A stretch of 64,000 nt of DNA from Akebia trifoliata (taxonomy: Eukaryota; Streptophyta; Magnoliopsida; Ranunculales; Lardizabalaceae). A program made the position numbers and the translations under genes. Position 1 is the stretch's first letter, and each line of letters begins with the position of its first letter. Shown here in pieces: positions 39,016-50,313 of the stretch. The stretch lies in NCBI GenBank assembly GCA_017979445.1, contig CM030714.1:2728001-2792000 (forward strand), written 5' to 3'. The notes beneath the pieces were generated by a model. It had not been told where the DNA came from and ran no database searches. It saw nothing but the letters and a program-made list of their open reading frames with translations.

Positions 39016-41390
39016 ATGTTATGATTAATATGTAATCTACCTCATTTTAGTGGACGGGCATATTGAGACTCGAAGTCAACCTAGGAGCACACCCAGTTGC
39101 ATCTTACCATCTCAACTAACTACATTTCTGTGGAGGGGCATATTGAGACTCGAAGTCACAACATGGAGCACACCCAATTGCATCTTACCATCTCAACTAA
39201 CTGTCGATGGGTAAGTATAGTACTTCTAGGTACCGACCAAATTAATTTATGAGAGATTTACCTGGCAGACCTTACTTTGTCAAGTTTGTTACCCACCAAA
39301 CCTTAATTTATCAAGTTTCCTACCCTGGAAACCTAGGAATGGGGATAGGCGTCATAAAATTCAATTTGTTGAGATTAATTTAAACTTATGTTAACATACG
39401 TTGGAGAGGATCCTAACCGTATTAATTTGTGGCATCTAAATACATGATCTGAAATTACAAAATTATAAAGAACAAAATTTATAGAACTTTTCAAAAATAA
39501 TTGAAAGAAAAAGTTAATTTTCACCATTGAACTTTAGTTTTAAATTCAAAAGTTTGGTAGCCATCCATTTCAACACTTTTGATCAAGCTCAAAAGGATTT
39601 TTTTATTATTTTTTTAAATATTCTTTTGCATATTTGAGTTTTCCCATGAAATTTATAAGGTTGTGATGTTGGATTACCAATTTGATAATTCATGTGAGCC
39701 CAATGACCCTTATTAATATTTGAAATCTTACTAAATACTAACCTAATTCAAAAAGTAAAGTTGTTCAGTAACAAACTTGATAAATAGGGGAGTTTTTGTA
39801 AAAAAATTGCAACAGATAGGTCTGCCTAGGGGTATCAGTGGGTACCTATTTAACCAAATTGATAGGAACCGGAACCGTTAGGTTCTATCCAATGGGTACA
39901 CCCATCATCAAAAAATAAATAAATAATGTTAATCAAATCAAAGGAATCTCTCCCGCAGTGCATTGGAGCCAAACCAAATATAAATTGATCGAGGCTTGTG
40001 TTGGCAACGAACTCATAAATCAGGAGCTTCTTGTCTCCTTCGATGCAGAAACCTAGGAGCTTAACAAGATATCTATGCCGAAGCTTAGCCACTAATAGAA
40101 CCTCATTCTTAAATTTTTCTTCACGTTGTCCCGAATTTCTAGAGAGCCCCTTAACCGCGATTTCTGGTCCATTGGATAGCCTACCCTGGCTGAGAATACA
40201 TAAGAAGAAGTTGAATAAAATAAAATAAAACTAGCTAATTCAAGTAAAATTATTAATTGTTTCTTTTTTCCTTGTATTTTAACATTTTAATTACCTTATA
40301 AACAGCATCAAATCCACCTCTGCCTAGCTTATTAGCATCTGAGAAATTATCAGTAGCAGCTTCTATTGTATTAAAGTCGAATTGCAATGATTCCATACTT
40401 GTAATATCCTCCCCATCTTTGCCAAGGTGAATATAATGGAAAATATGAATCAAACGTTGAGTAAGGACTATTGATGCTCGATGCGCAACATGCAGCAATT
40501 TTCACAATAACTAGTCTTGTATTTCTTATTCATTTCTGATGGCTTACTCTAAAAGTGGACTTGGGTTTCTCACTTGTCTCAAGTTTTTCCCCAATAAGAT
40601 CAGTTGGTTTGAACTTAGATGATTACTCTTTCAGTTCTTTATTCTATAATTTTCTTTGATATGAATTTTACAATAACATCTTTTAGATTCAATTCTTTTC
40701 TTTTCTTTGGTTAAAATTTATTTAATTATCAACTGAATCTTTTAAACTTGAGAAATAATCTATTTTCCATCTTCAATCTTAAAATCTAAGAATCAACTTT
40801 ATTATGGGTTGTCTATGTGGAACATATTCGTTCAAAAAATTAACCAAATTCGGAGTAATGAAATAAAACATCATCTTTGATTCACAACAAATAAATTTAT
40901 TGAACTACTCTGTTTTTTCATAATGGTTTGAAGAGCCATATGTCTAACTTGATTTGAATCAAAGTGACCATCTATTTTAGATTGTTGATGATCAATGTGT
41001 AATGTAAAAGCAATTAAAATTCAGACGTAGCAATTAATTCTTCAAATTTTCTGTCTAGAAATATATAACTCAGTTTTTTTGGAGCTTGTCATGGTGACTA
41101 ATTTGATGATTGACTTGTTTATGTCTCTATCCGTGTTTTAAGACAAATAGTTGCCCCAGTTTTTGAGATCAAAATTAGTCATCATAATAGATTAGATGAT
41201 TAACAATGTGTACTTTACTATCAAACTTTTTCTTTTTCTTTTCTTTTTCCTTCTCCTTCATGATGAAAAGCATGAGATGATGGTAATAGAGAGAAAGTAC
41301 TGATCCAATGAATGAAGGAACAACTATGTTAACAATAATTCTAGATGAATTCTTTCCACTTCCTGCTTGAAACAAGACCAATTTTTTATA
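39016..41390. repeat. CRK-fragment duplication unit 2
   Basis: Counterpart of 33062-35411, including the paired tRNA-related repeats (39060-39205) and the three CRK exon fragments. It starts directly at the gypsy LTR border. Confidence 0.8.
39957..41370 (-). pseudogene. CRK pseudogene fragment 2
   Basis: Exon 4 (about 39968-40184) is open but carries VKGLS for the usual VKRLS. Exon 3 (about 40295-40416) is open with the Gly loop changed to GRGGFD. The membrane exon (about 41215-41370) starts GKNSSRIIVNIVVPSF and then shifts frame within the membrane segment. Exons 1 and 5-7 are absent. It is less damaged than fragment 1 but still cannot encode a kinase. Confidence 0.82.
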
Positions 41391-41660
41391 AGTAACTCCA
41401 CATTGTAAAACACAATCGCACAAAACACAAGGATATACGTGGTTCAGCAGTGTACATGCATCCACCGAACCAAGACAAGAACAATCACTATTTTCTTGTA
41501 ACTTTTACGACCCCAAAGATCTCTACTTATAAAATCGAGAGTTACCAAAACATGTAAAATACCCCTAAACAGGAATCCTCAAAAATAAAAAATACCCCTT
41601 AAGAAAATATTACACAATTGAATCATGTTTTTGGATGCCACAAACATATCGGATCAACAA
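41390..41660. other. Possible LTR fragment
   Basis: Contains caaggatatacgtggttcagcagtgtacatgc and ttacaaaacatgtaaaatacccct-like words of the kind found in plant LTRs. No ends or target duplication found. Confidence 0.3.
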
Positions 41661-41797
41661 ATTTCCTTTTGTCTAATATCATTTGTGCCACATTTTAAAG
41701 GACTATTGGGATGTCAACAAAAAATCACTCATTATGTTTACTCTAACTTCTAAGACAATAGTATTTAAAGTCTTGATTTTCTAACTCCCCTCCTCTG

Positions 41798-41964
41798 ACA
41801 TACACCCCCATACTCTCCCTACATGATTATGCATAGAACCATGGATTTTTTTTTCCTTTGGATACACAACTGCACATCCTCAGAAAAAATGTGCAATTGT
41901 GTATCCCAAGGAAAAATCTTTGGTTCTATGCACAGCGACATATGGAGAGTATGGGGGTGTATGC
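41798..41964. mobile_element. Foldback MITE (M5)
   Basis: Left arm catacacccccatactctcc...gcatagaaccatgg, with cctttggatacacaactgcac. Right arm is the complement: tgcaattgtgtatcccaagg, ggttctatgcac, ggagagtatgggggtgtatg. Stem about 75 bp with a short loop near 41885. No coding capacity. Confidence 0.75.
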
Positions 41965-42206
41965 CACGTGGGGAGAGTTGGAAAATCATTATTCTAGTAT
42001 TCAACTATCTCCAGCTGTGTCATTTTTGACCAAAATTATTAAAAGTGGCCAGGGCTTCGAAGAATGGTAAACCTCTAGCTTTAGAATTAAAATCCTAATT
42101 AAAAATTGTAATCATATAAGATAAGAATAATGATGATAACTGACTCCTCTTCTACTCTCCTGACGTGGCATGTGCATATAACCATAGATTTTTTTAGTAA
42201 TGATTA

Positions 42207-42401
42207 AATGACTCCCCCACTTGGCATACTCAATAGACTCCCTTGACGTGATGTGCTACAACCGTAGATATGTACTCCTCGGGATACACAACTGCACATC
42301 TCCATAAATATTTGCAGTTTTGTATCCCGAGAAGTGCAGATCTACAGTTCTAGCACATGTCACGTTGGGGGAGCTGATTGAGTATGCCAGGGGAGTCATT
42401 T
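42207..42401. mobile_element. Foldback MITE (M6)
   Basis: Arms aaatgactccccc...ggcatactcaat...gatgtgctacaaccgtagat...cgggatacacaactgc and their complement, ending gcatactcaatc/ggggagtcattt. It shares the gggatacacaactgcac core with M5 and a half-copy lies at about 42130-42200, so these form one local cluster. Confidence 0.75.
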
Positions 42402-42464
42402 TATCACAACTCTAGCACATGTTATACTTTCTATCTAGCTTTTCTTTTTTATTTATATATCATG

Positions 42465-42934
42465 TCTGGTGGTGATGTTGTATGCAGTTGTTAGCTGGCA
42501 TTCTAGTTAAGGTTAAGTTGGACTCCAATGGTGTAGAAACAATTGATGGTGGTTTTGCCTTTGGGGTGGCCGGTGGTCTGCATTTGTGGCTATATAGCTG
42601 CATATGCGTGGTCATGGGGTTCAGCGGGGTGGTTGTTGCCGAGTGACATATGCCCTCCTGAAATTCAGTCAACTGCACAGCTTATAAGTCTTTGGTACCA
42701 TCTGTATTGCACCGCCATCTTCGCTATATCATTCCTGTGGTTTGTATGTAAGATGGGCTTGGTGTCTTCTTTGTATTTGTGGCCATGGTAGCTCAATTGA
42801 CGTTGCTCATCTGGAAAGGTGTGCCTGAGACAAAGGGTATGCGATTTGAAGAGATATGGATTGTGTGGAAAAAACAAGGAATATGGGGCAAGTACATATC
42901 CGATGAATTTGTGATTGAGATGGGTGGTTGCTAA
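42465..42934 (+). pseudogene. C-terminal fragment of a sugar (STP-type hexose/H+) transporter
   Basis: Pieces in different frames follow the C-terminal order of plant STP transporters. AGILVKVKLDSNG is followed after a frameshift by VVCICGYIAAYAWSWGSAGW and LLPSDICPPEIQSTAQ (the [23 protein letters not shown] region of the family). Near 42790 the sequence continues LIWKGVPETKGMRFEEIW and VWKKQGIWGKYI (the PETKG motif and the end of the protein), stopping at TAA 42932-42934. The N-terminal two thirds are missing and at least two frameshifts are needed. Flanking foldback elements suggest a rearranged site. Confidence 0.8.
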
Positions 42935-42939
42935 TTTGA

Positions 42940-43832
42940 ACTGTTTTGCTGTACACCCCTTGTTTTAATTCTTATAATTATGATCATGGTAACTAACAAT
43001 GTCGAATCCCTTTTTTATCAAAAAAATATTATAAGGATGCTTTTCTTTATAATGTAGTTGACAGGGAAGTTTGTCACTTGCTACCCGGTAGACCCTGAAA
43101 ATATTAAAGAAGGATTAGAGTTGTAAAACCAAGAATCAAATCACTGAAGAATTTGAGTTGAGAAACTCGTCTCCTCCTTTTCTGAGCAGTTCCATTTGGA
43201 AGAACTTCATGGTAGGGATGCTAGATGAGGACACTTGACATTACTTTTGTGCATGGTTGACGAGTCTCGTACTGTCATCCTTAACCCAACGGTACTACAA
43301 TCATCAATAAACATTGTGAGCTAAGATCCTTAGCTTTTGAGATACATTCGATGAAAAAAATCAAGATAAAATCACAAGATTACAGGGTTAGACCAAGCCT
43401 ACGTCCATGGATGAGAGATGAAAGAGCTTTCACTATATTTGAGAACAATTATAGTCCTAATTTATGTAACTATAGATTTTCCAATCCTAAATCAACTCCC
43501 TCAAAACCATGTCAAATATTCTTATTAGATTTTTTTACTACCCCAACTTCGCCCCTTTGTGACTCTTAGGTTGGGTGTTTGATGAACAGTGCCCATCAGG
43601 ACCTTAATTCAAGACATCTCACACAAGATTTAGCGCTATCTTGTTATTTCCATTACTTTTCTGACTTAATCAAAGCAATCAGAATTGGGTTTTCACATTC
43701 TTCACCATTTACCTTGATAGAATAAACGACTTACATGAGTTTGAAGCATTAAATTTCTGATTTGTACAAGAAGTTATGCAGATGACTTCAAAATTGCGAC
43801 TTACATTCTAACCCATCATACACTCGCTTAGC
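42940..43832. other. Intergenic DNA downstream of CRK-C
   Basis: No supported gene. A 72-codon open frame at 43351-43569 has no recognised similarity and no supporting context. Confidence 0.5.
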
Positions 43833-46800
43833 TTAGCGAGGCGAAACACCTGAAATAGTTAACTCATTAACAGAATAATCCAAGGGCTGATCAGATTGTA
43901 CGGCAAATCGCCCCACAGAGAATGCAGGTTGTTGTGGTTGATCAAGGGGTACAGCTTCACTTCCCAGCATTACAACAACTGATGACATGTTAGGTCTATT
44001 GTTTGCATCTTCTTGGACACACAACAATGCAATATGGATGCATTTTAGAAATTCAGTTGAGGAATATGGCTCAGTTAGCAATGGATCCATCAATTCCAAA
44101 CCTTCACCTTCACTCCATAATCTCCATGCCTGCAATATTGTTTCATGAGTCAGATTTAAGAAATATTTTCGAACCCAAAATACATTTCATATGAGCTAAG
44201 AGAGAAACCAACATAAGCAAGAAGGCTTGGAGCACGTTTGGAGAGATGGAAGCCTGCATTCTTTTTACCAGTTACAATCTCTAGCAAAAGAACTCCAAAA
44301 GTAAACACATCAGACTTTATTGAATATAGTCCCTCCATAGCATACTCCGGAGCCATGTATCCGCTATTTCAAAAAAAAAAAAATCTTAAGTCATCGATAA
44401 AACTTAACACTTAAACATGAACTTTTGCATCATTTACATATTCATTTACCACAAAGGAAAGAGATTGTAAATTAAAATAATGTACAATTTCTTTTTGGCT
44501 ACGCAAATAATGTACTTACTATGTTCCAACTATTCTACTAGTATTAGCTTCACCCATGTTTCCTCCAAAAATCCTTGCCATCCCGAAATCTGAAATCTTC
44601 GGATTCATATCTTGATCCAACAACACATTGCTGGCTTTGAGGTCCCTGTGAATGATTCTAAGTCGAGAATCATGGTGAAGATAAAGAAGTCCTCGAGCAA
44701 TTCCAGTAACTATGTTAAGGCGTTTTCTCCAATCAAGTTGTGCCCGTCGCTTTGGATCTTGCCAAATGACAAGGGAAAATATAGTAAATTAATCATATTT
44801 CTAATGTTAAACTTCTTAGGGATGATTAATGGATTTATTATATTAGCATATTACCATCTTAATCACAAATCGATGGTTTTTTTATGTGTAGAATTCCAAT
44901 TCCTATATTTTGGAAATTTAAAAAATAAATAAATAAATAGAAAAGGGAAGGCTGATTAAGTTCCAAACCAAAGAGGAAGACATCAAGGCTGCTATTCGGC
45001 ATGTACTCATAGACAAGAATCTTTTCCTCTTCTTCTATGCAACTACCAAGGAGCCTCACTAGATTTTTATGTTGAAGTTTCATTATTAATAAAACTTCAT
45101 TCATAAATTCCTCTGAACCTTGCTCAGAGCTGCTTGAAAGCCTCTTAACTGCTACTTCCCTTCCATCAGACAGCACACCCTGTAGAAGATTTATTCGATA
45201 TTTCTCGATTAAAAAAATATATACCAAGGCCCATTCATAATTATTCAATTATTTGTAGTTAAAATATTTCCAAGCTAATGATGGTTATTTGATAAGTGTA
45301 GTCGGTAAAAAAGGGCATTACCTTGTAAACTGGGCCAAACCCACCTTGTCCTAGCTTATTTGAATCAGAGAAGTTGTTTGTCGCTGCAAGTACAGAAGCT
45401 AAACTGATCAACGGAAACTCTTGAGGCTTCATTTGATCTCTTCCTTGCATGTTTTGGTGCGAGAAATTTGTTCTCGAAGCTACTGGACTGACAGATTCAA
45501 TTTTCTCTGGAAGAAGCAAAGTATGTTAACAATGGGAGGAACTTTCTTTGAAAACATTGTTCGTAAATGGGATATGATTGTAAATTTGGTCCCTTAGTTG
45601 TGTTGTGAGATTTAATTTTGTTGATTTGGTAGGTCTTTAACATCATAAGATGGTAGTATGACCAACTAAGTTTTATGGAGCTAAATGTTGGATTGTTAAG
45701 AAGCATTGTGTTAATAAATAGATCGTAACAGAGGTGATGATGTTGAGATAGATGGGAGGAAAGGCTAGGAAAGATAAAATTAGAAGTAAACACATTTGAG
45801 AAAATGAAGGAATTGTTCTTATAGATGATAAACTAAGAGAAAGTTGACTGAGATTACAAAAGACTTGACTACGAACAAAGTGGAATGGAAGAACAAGATT
45901 CATTTAGCCGACCCCAAATCTTAGAGTTAAGGCTTTGTTATTGTTTTAATCGATTCTTTCTTCTTAAATGAAATCTTCTTATATTTCCATAAAATAAAAA
46001 TAATGATTGATATTTACGTTTTCGTGCTCTTTTCCTCTGAAGACGATAGCAAGCGTAGGAACACAAGATAGCTAGCACCACAAATACCGGTACAACCGTA
46101 AGAACTACAATAAGCAATAGTTTCCCTCGGTCACCTACAATTCATGATGGATCGAGTCACTTCTTTGTAACAAATTCTTTAAGAAAACAGAGTAAATATA
46201 CATCACAAGATGAAACTACGAAGTTACTTACCTTTGTTAGGTGTCTCAGTTGATTCGCCAACTAAAGGGTATAGCTCATACCTTAAGTAACAATTTCTAG
46301 TATAAACTCTTGCGCCTCGACGAAAATAACAGCAATCCAGAATAGTTTTTATAGAACTTTGAAGACATCTATCACAATCACTACCAGATAAATCTCTAGT
46401 GCACTGAACCATACCATAAACATTTTCATTTTTCCTCGAATTAGTTTCTCCAGTAGCATACAAATTTGTTGAGGAGGGATCTAACGTTGCTTGATTCGAA
46501 AGGTTATCCAACATCTTCCTCACAACAAGACTAAACTGATCTGGGTCTGTAATATTTTTCTCGTTAAACAATGGGAGATTTGTCGAATAGTCCATAACGC
46601 CGAAAAATTCTTCGTTAGAGTAACGCAATTGGCAATATTCCTCCCATACGATCGCTTTTGTACTAGTGGAACATAGATTCTTGATGTGCTTAACTGCTCC
46701 TGATACACATTCAAGGCAGGTGTGAAGGGAAACATAGCGATAGCAGAGGAAATTGCCATAGACTCGATACGGATCATCGCCAATGGTGGCGTTATAGAAG

Positions 46801-47027
46801 TAGGAGATTGAAGCATTAGAGGAAAGATAATTCAGGAGGTTATTGAGATTATCTTGAAAGATACTATTAGGTGTAAAATTAGCCGAATCTGAACAATTTT
46901 CATAGGGAGGACTCTTATAGGGAGTATCGGCGAGAGCTAGGGGATGAAGCAAGGCGAGGAGGGAAGCAAGCAAGAGGAATCGAAATCGAAATCGAAATGA
47001 TTCTGAGATATTTGGAGAAGGTCCCAT
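43833..47027 (-). CDS. CRK-C: cysteine-rich receptor-like protein kinase, complete
   Basis: Exons: 46232-47027, 46018-46134, 45322-45506, 44969-45179, 44520-44757, 44213-44363 and 43833-44129. All GT/AG junctions keep phase, giving 664 residues with stop TAA at 43833. The start at 47027 gives a signal peptide preceded by an odd RFRFRF run made by a short cgaaat tandem repeat. DUF26 motifs are [13 protein letters not shown] and [13 protein letters not shown]. Membrane helix about 271-290, Gly loop GQGGFG 357-362, Lys378 in VAVK, HRD 473-475, DFG 493-495, then [11 protein letters not shown]. It is an RD-type kinase expected to be active at the plasma membrane. Kinase and juxtamembrane sequence differ clearly from CRK-A/B, so it belongs to another CRK subgroup despite the shared strand. 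Introns are short (intron 1 only 97 bp) and free of transposons. Confidence 0.93.
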
Positions 47028-47397
47028 ATCTTGCTTTAGTGATTCCCTCTATGAAGATTGGGGACGATTAAAATGAGCACTTTAATTTGGATAAATTTGG
47101 AAAAGTCTACTAAAGGGTTCAAATATTCTACAAATTAAACTTCAATGGTATTGTGTAAAATAATAAAGAAGACGGCTTGGGAGGACTAGAAGTATATTAA
47201 AATGGTGATGAAGGTGGTTTCCTAGAAAGTTCATCTCTCTTACCAAGACCCAAGTTGCACTCAAGAGAGAAGAAATGGCTAAGATATTAAAGGAAGATAA
47301 GAATCTCCATGTCTTTATCAGAGTGACAACCACATGGGTTTAGATCAACCAATGAGATTCAGATCAAAGGGAAACTAGGGGACCTACTTTAAATAGG

Positions 47398-47409
47398 TTG
47401 ACTTTGACT
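47398..47409 (+). promoter_or_regulatory. Tandem W-box pair upstream of CRK-C
   Basis: TTGACTTTGACT, two head-to-tail WRKY-binding cores, lies about 370 bp upstream of the CRK-C start codon. W-boxes are well known in promoters of defence-induced CRKs. Whether this pair is used is inference. Confidence 0.45.
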
Positions 47410-47479
47410 ATAAGATTGAAAATTAGGAGAGGTGCAGCGTCAAGCACGTTCCTTTTTTTTTAATGGGAATTTTTTAAAG

Positions 47480-47640
47480 GAAAATGCTGAAATGACACAG
47501 GGCATTTACTAAGATTCTCACAATTCTAACGTGGGATGTACGCATAACCATAGATGGCTTTCTCGTGATACGAGTAGAAATCATTTATGATTATGTATAT
47601 ATCTCCACGTCAGATTTGTGAGAATGACAGGAGGTTTCAC
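47480..47640. mobile_element. Foldback MITE, AACCATAGAT family (M3)
   Basis: aatgctgaaatgacac start; cgcataaccatagatggctttctcgtgatacgag and its imperfect complement tagaaatcatttatgattatg form the stem; ends near gtcagatttgtgagaatgaca. Related to M1, M2 and M4. Confidence 0.6.
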
Positions 47641-48405
47641 ATTGAACTTGAGGAAAATTAAATTGTTATAATTTTGACAAACTTGAGTTAGGTGTAATAG
47701 AAATTTTCAGAATCTGATGTAGATTTTGGATTATTTCTGAATGTAAAAAAAACCTTGGAGCAGCCCCCATCTTCAAAGAATTGATAGAACCGTTCCCTGA
47801 ACATGACACGTGGCCTTCCAGTTTTGGTGAAAATTTAAGATACCTATATGTTTTCTTCCAAACAGATGACGACAACGATAATAATTAAGGGGGCCCAAGG
47901 TGATCTCTCACTCAGTCTGTGATGTTAATTATATTGGACCCAAGTTGAGTTGAGTGAGGCAACCAAGTTGACAATATTAATTTTTAAATAATACTCTTTT
48001 ATTATAACATGAGTCATGCTGAAGTGACATCAAGATTGTACCTCACATGGCACTTTCCTGCTTGATGTGGAAGTCCCTTGCAGAAGTGTGTAGAAACGAT
48101 AAATGCTGTTTCAATTGTATCTCGATAAAAAGCACTTATGATTCCTACACATATCTCCTATAAGATAGTGCGATGTGATTGATAAACATACAAGAGTACA
48201 ACCGTAGTGGAGGACAATTAAGACAGAAGAATGTCATCTTTCTCCAATTTGATCTTATTAGTAACTGCATCATCATACAAATCTAAGAACAAAAGGAAAA
48301 GTAGATGGCTTTCTTCTCCTAATTATGTTATGGCCAGTAGGAAATAGAAAAGATGCAAGATTGAAAGATACACATGACTCGCAACTTCCACATGTATATA
48401 CATGG
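47640..48405. other. Intergenic DNA with a further foldback element
   Basis: No gene recognised. The only structured item is the M4 element at about 48008-48185. Confidence 0.45.
48008..48185. mobile_element. Foldback MITE, AACCATAGAT family (M4, diverged)
   Basis: atgctgaagtgacatc start, gtgtgtagaaacgataaatgctgtttcaattgtatctcg / cgataaaaagcacttatgattcctacacat stem, ending near gtgcgatgtg. The arms align with M2 and M3 but with more mismatches. Confidence 0.5.
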
Positions 48406-48424
48406 ATGCACTACGTCATATTTC

Positions 48425-48672
48425 ACAAAAAACGACGGGCCAAAGCCGTCGTTTTTTAAGAAAAATGACGGCCCCCGCCGTCGCAAGAGCAGTTGTAAAT
48501 AACGAAGTTGTTTTTGGTGAACGACGGTTGCCACGCGTCAACAAATTGTTCTAAAAAACGACGGTCATAGTCTGTCAAACAAAAACGACGGCTCAAACCC
48601 GTCATTTTTATTCGTTGATTTTAAATTAAATTAGTGGATATAAACGACGGCTTAAAGCCGTCGTTTTTTTTT
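48425..48672. repeat. CACTA subterminal repeats
   Basis: At least five copies of (a)aacgacgg(c/g) with complementary ccgtcgtttt partners, in direct and inverted orientation. These match the role of binding sites for the CACTA accessory protein. A counterpart set lies at 54905-54985. Confidence 0.8.
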
Positions 48673-50182
48673 TGACAAACTTTTTTTTTTATTCTTAGTA
48701 TTGTTTTCATTGGATTTAACATTATTTTTCACCTAAAAAAAAAATTGAATTTTACATTTTTCAAATGGAAAATATTATTCAAATAAAATTTACATGGAAT
48801 CATATTCATTCCCCGTTTTCATAGTGTCGATTTTCATATACATCCCAATGTTTAAAGAAGTTATTCAAAAAATATCTTCTACCAACTTCACTTCACTTGT
48901 AGAAATCAAAACCAACATATGTCTTTCTCGGTCCTTGGAAGAATGACGCAGCGATTCTTAAGGATAATATACATTCCTACTTCTTGCGACATATTGCCGA
49001 AATCTGTGATTGAAAAATTAAAAAACATTGTCAAATATATAGTAATGATACCGACTACCTAAAGCAATCCAAGTAACTATGCAAGAAAGATGAATATACT
49101 AAATTACAAAATAAAAGAGTTCTCATAACTATCATTGTCAAACATTTAATTATTTTATTATAATTTTTTATGTTTAGTGTCTATCTACCATATAAAGTAA
49201 GAAAAGTACCTCTGTTCAGTAAAACTTTATTCGAAATTTGGGCCAATCAATAATATCACCGCATGTCAAATCAGCGAATGTTCCTTCTCCACTCTGTAGA
49301 ATCACATTCCCATCAAGGACCTCATCTATAAGAATATCGTAACTATCTGAATCTGCATTAGATGCACCTATCACTCTTCCTTCGGCAACACAATCATGTG
49401 GTCGTTGCAAGCGATTCACCTTACAAGGACCTGTTTGTATGCTTGGTGAATTAGAATGTGACTCATGATGTGGAGAGTCGGACCTTACCTATAAAATAAT
49501 GTAGACAATATCATTGCAACAATAGAAGTTCACTCATTTATCAAAAGTAAAATGCCAATGTAATACCTGTGAAAAACTACCAAGATTGGTGGAAGACCGC
49601 ATTGGTGTTCTAGTAGAAAATTTTGATTGTTGTAAAGTCTCATTCATCTTTTACACCGCTTCCGTCAACTTATCCACTCTATTATGAAGGATTGTCGTCT
49701 CATACGCCAAGGCTTGCTTGTAAGGAATTGAAGCACGCACGGAAGTCTTGGAAACACCTGAACCCATTCCCCGAACACGACCCCAACTATCAGGACCACA
49801 AACCTGTACAAAAAGTGTCTAATATCAATATCTACTAACGATATGATATCATACTTACTAATATCAATGCCTACTACACAACATTATATCATAATTACAA
49901 AATATCCTAATTAAAATAATGCACATACCACAGCCACAGGATCATGGTCTAGATCGTTATGTTTATTAGAAGGGTCATTAGCAATCATTCTATTGATGGC
50001 CTCCTGCAAAATAAATAATAATTAAGAAATATAAAAAATAACAACTATTAAAAAAAAAAAAACAAAACAAATCCCTTTAAATTTGATTTGTTTCTCAACA
50101 TGATTAGAGAAGACCCACAAAAAACCAAAACCAATTGAACTAATTAAATCACATAAAGTTATTCATGAACAACAACAACAGG

Positions 50183-50313
50183 TAAGGACTAATCTCATCC
50201 CAAAAGATAGGATACTTCATAGTGGATGGGGTGGCAAGAGAATTCACATTGGACATCTCACCTAATAGTTTCCAAAGACTAGAATGACTTGCCGAGTGGC
50301 CAAGTTTTAGAAC
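50183..50313. repeat. 131-bp direct repeat inside the CACTA element (copy 1)
   Basis: The block beginning taaggactaatctcatccc and ending ggccaagttttagaac is repeated at 53560-53690 with about three differences. It is not related to the subterminal repeats. Confidence 0.85.
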
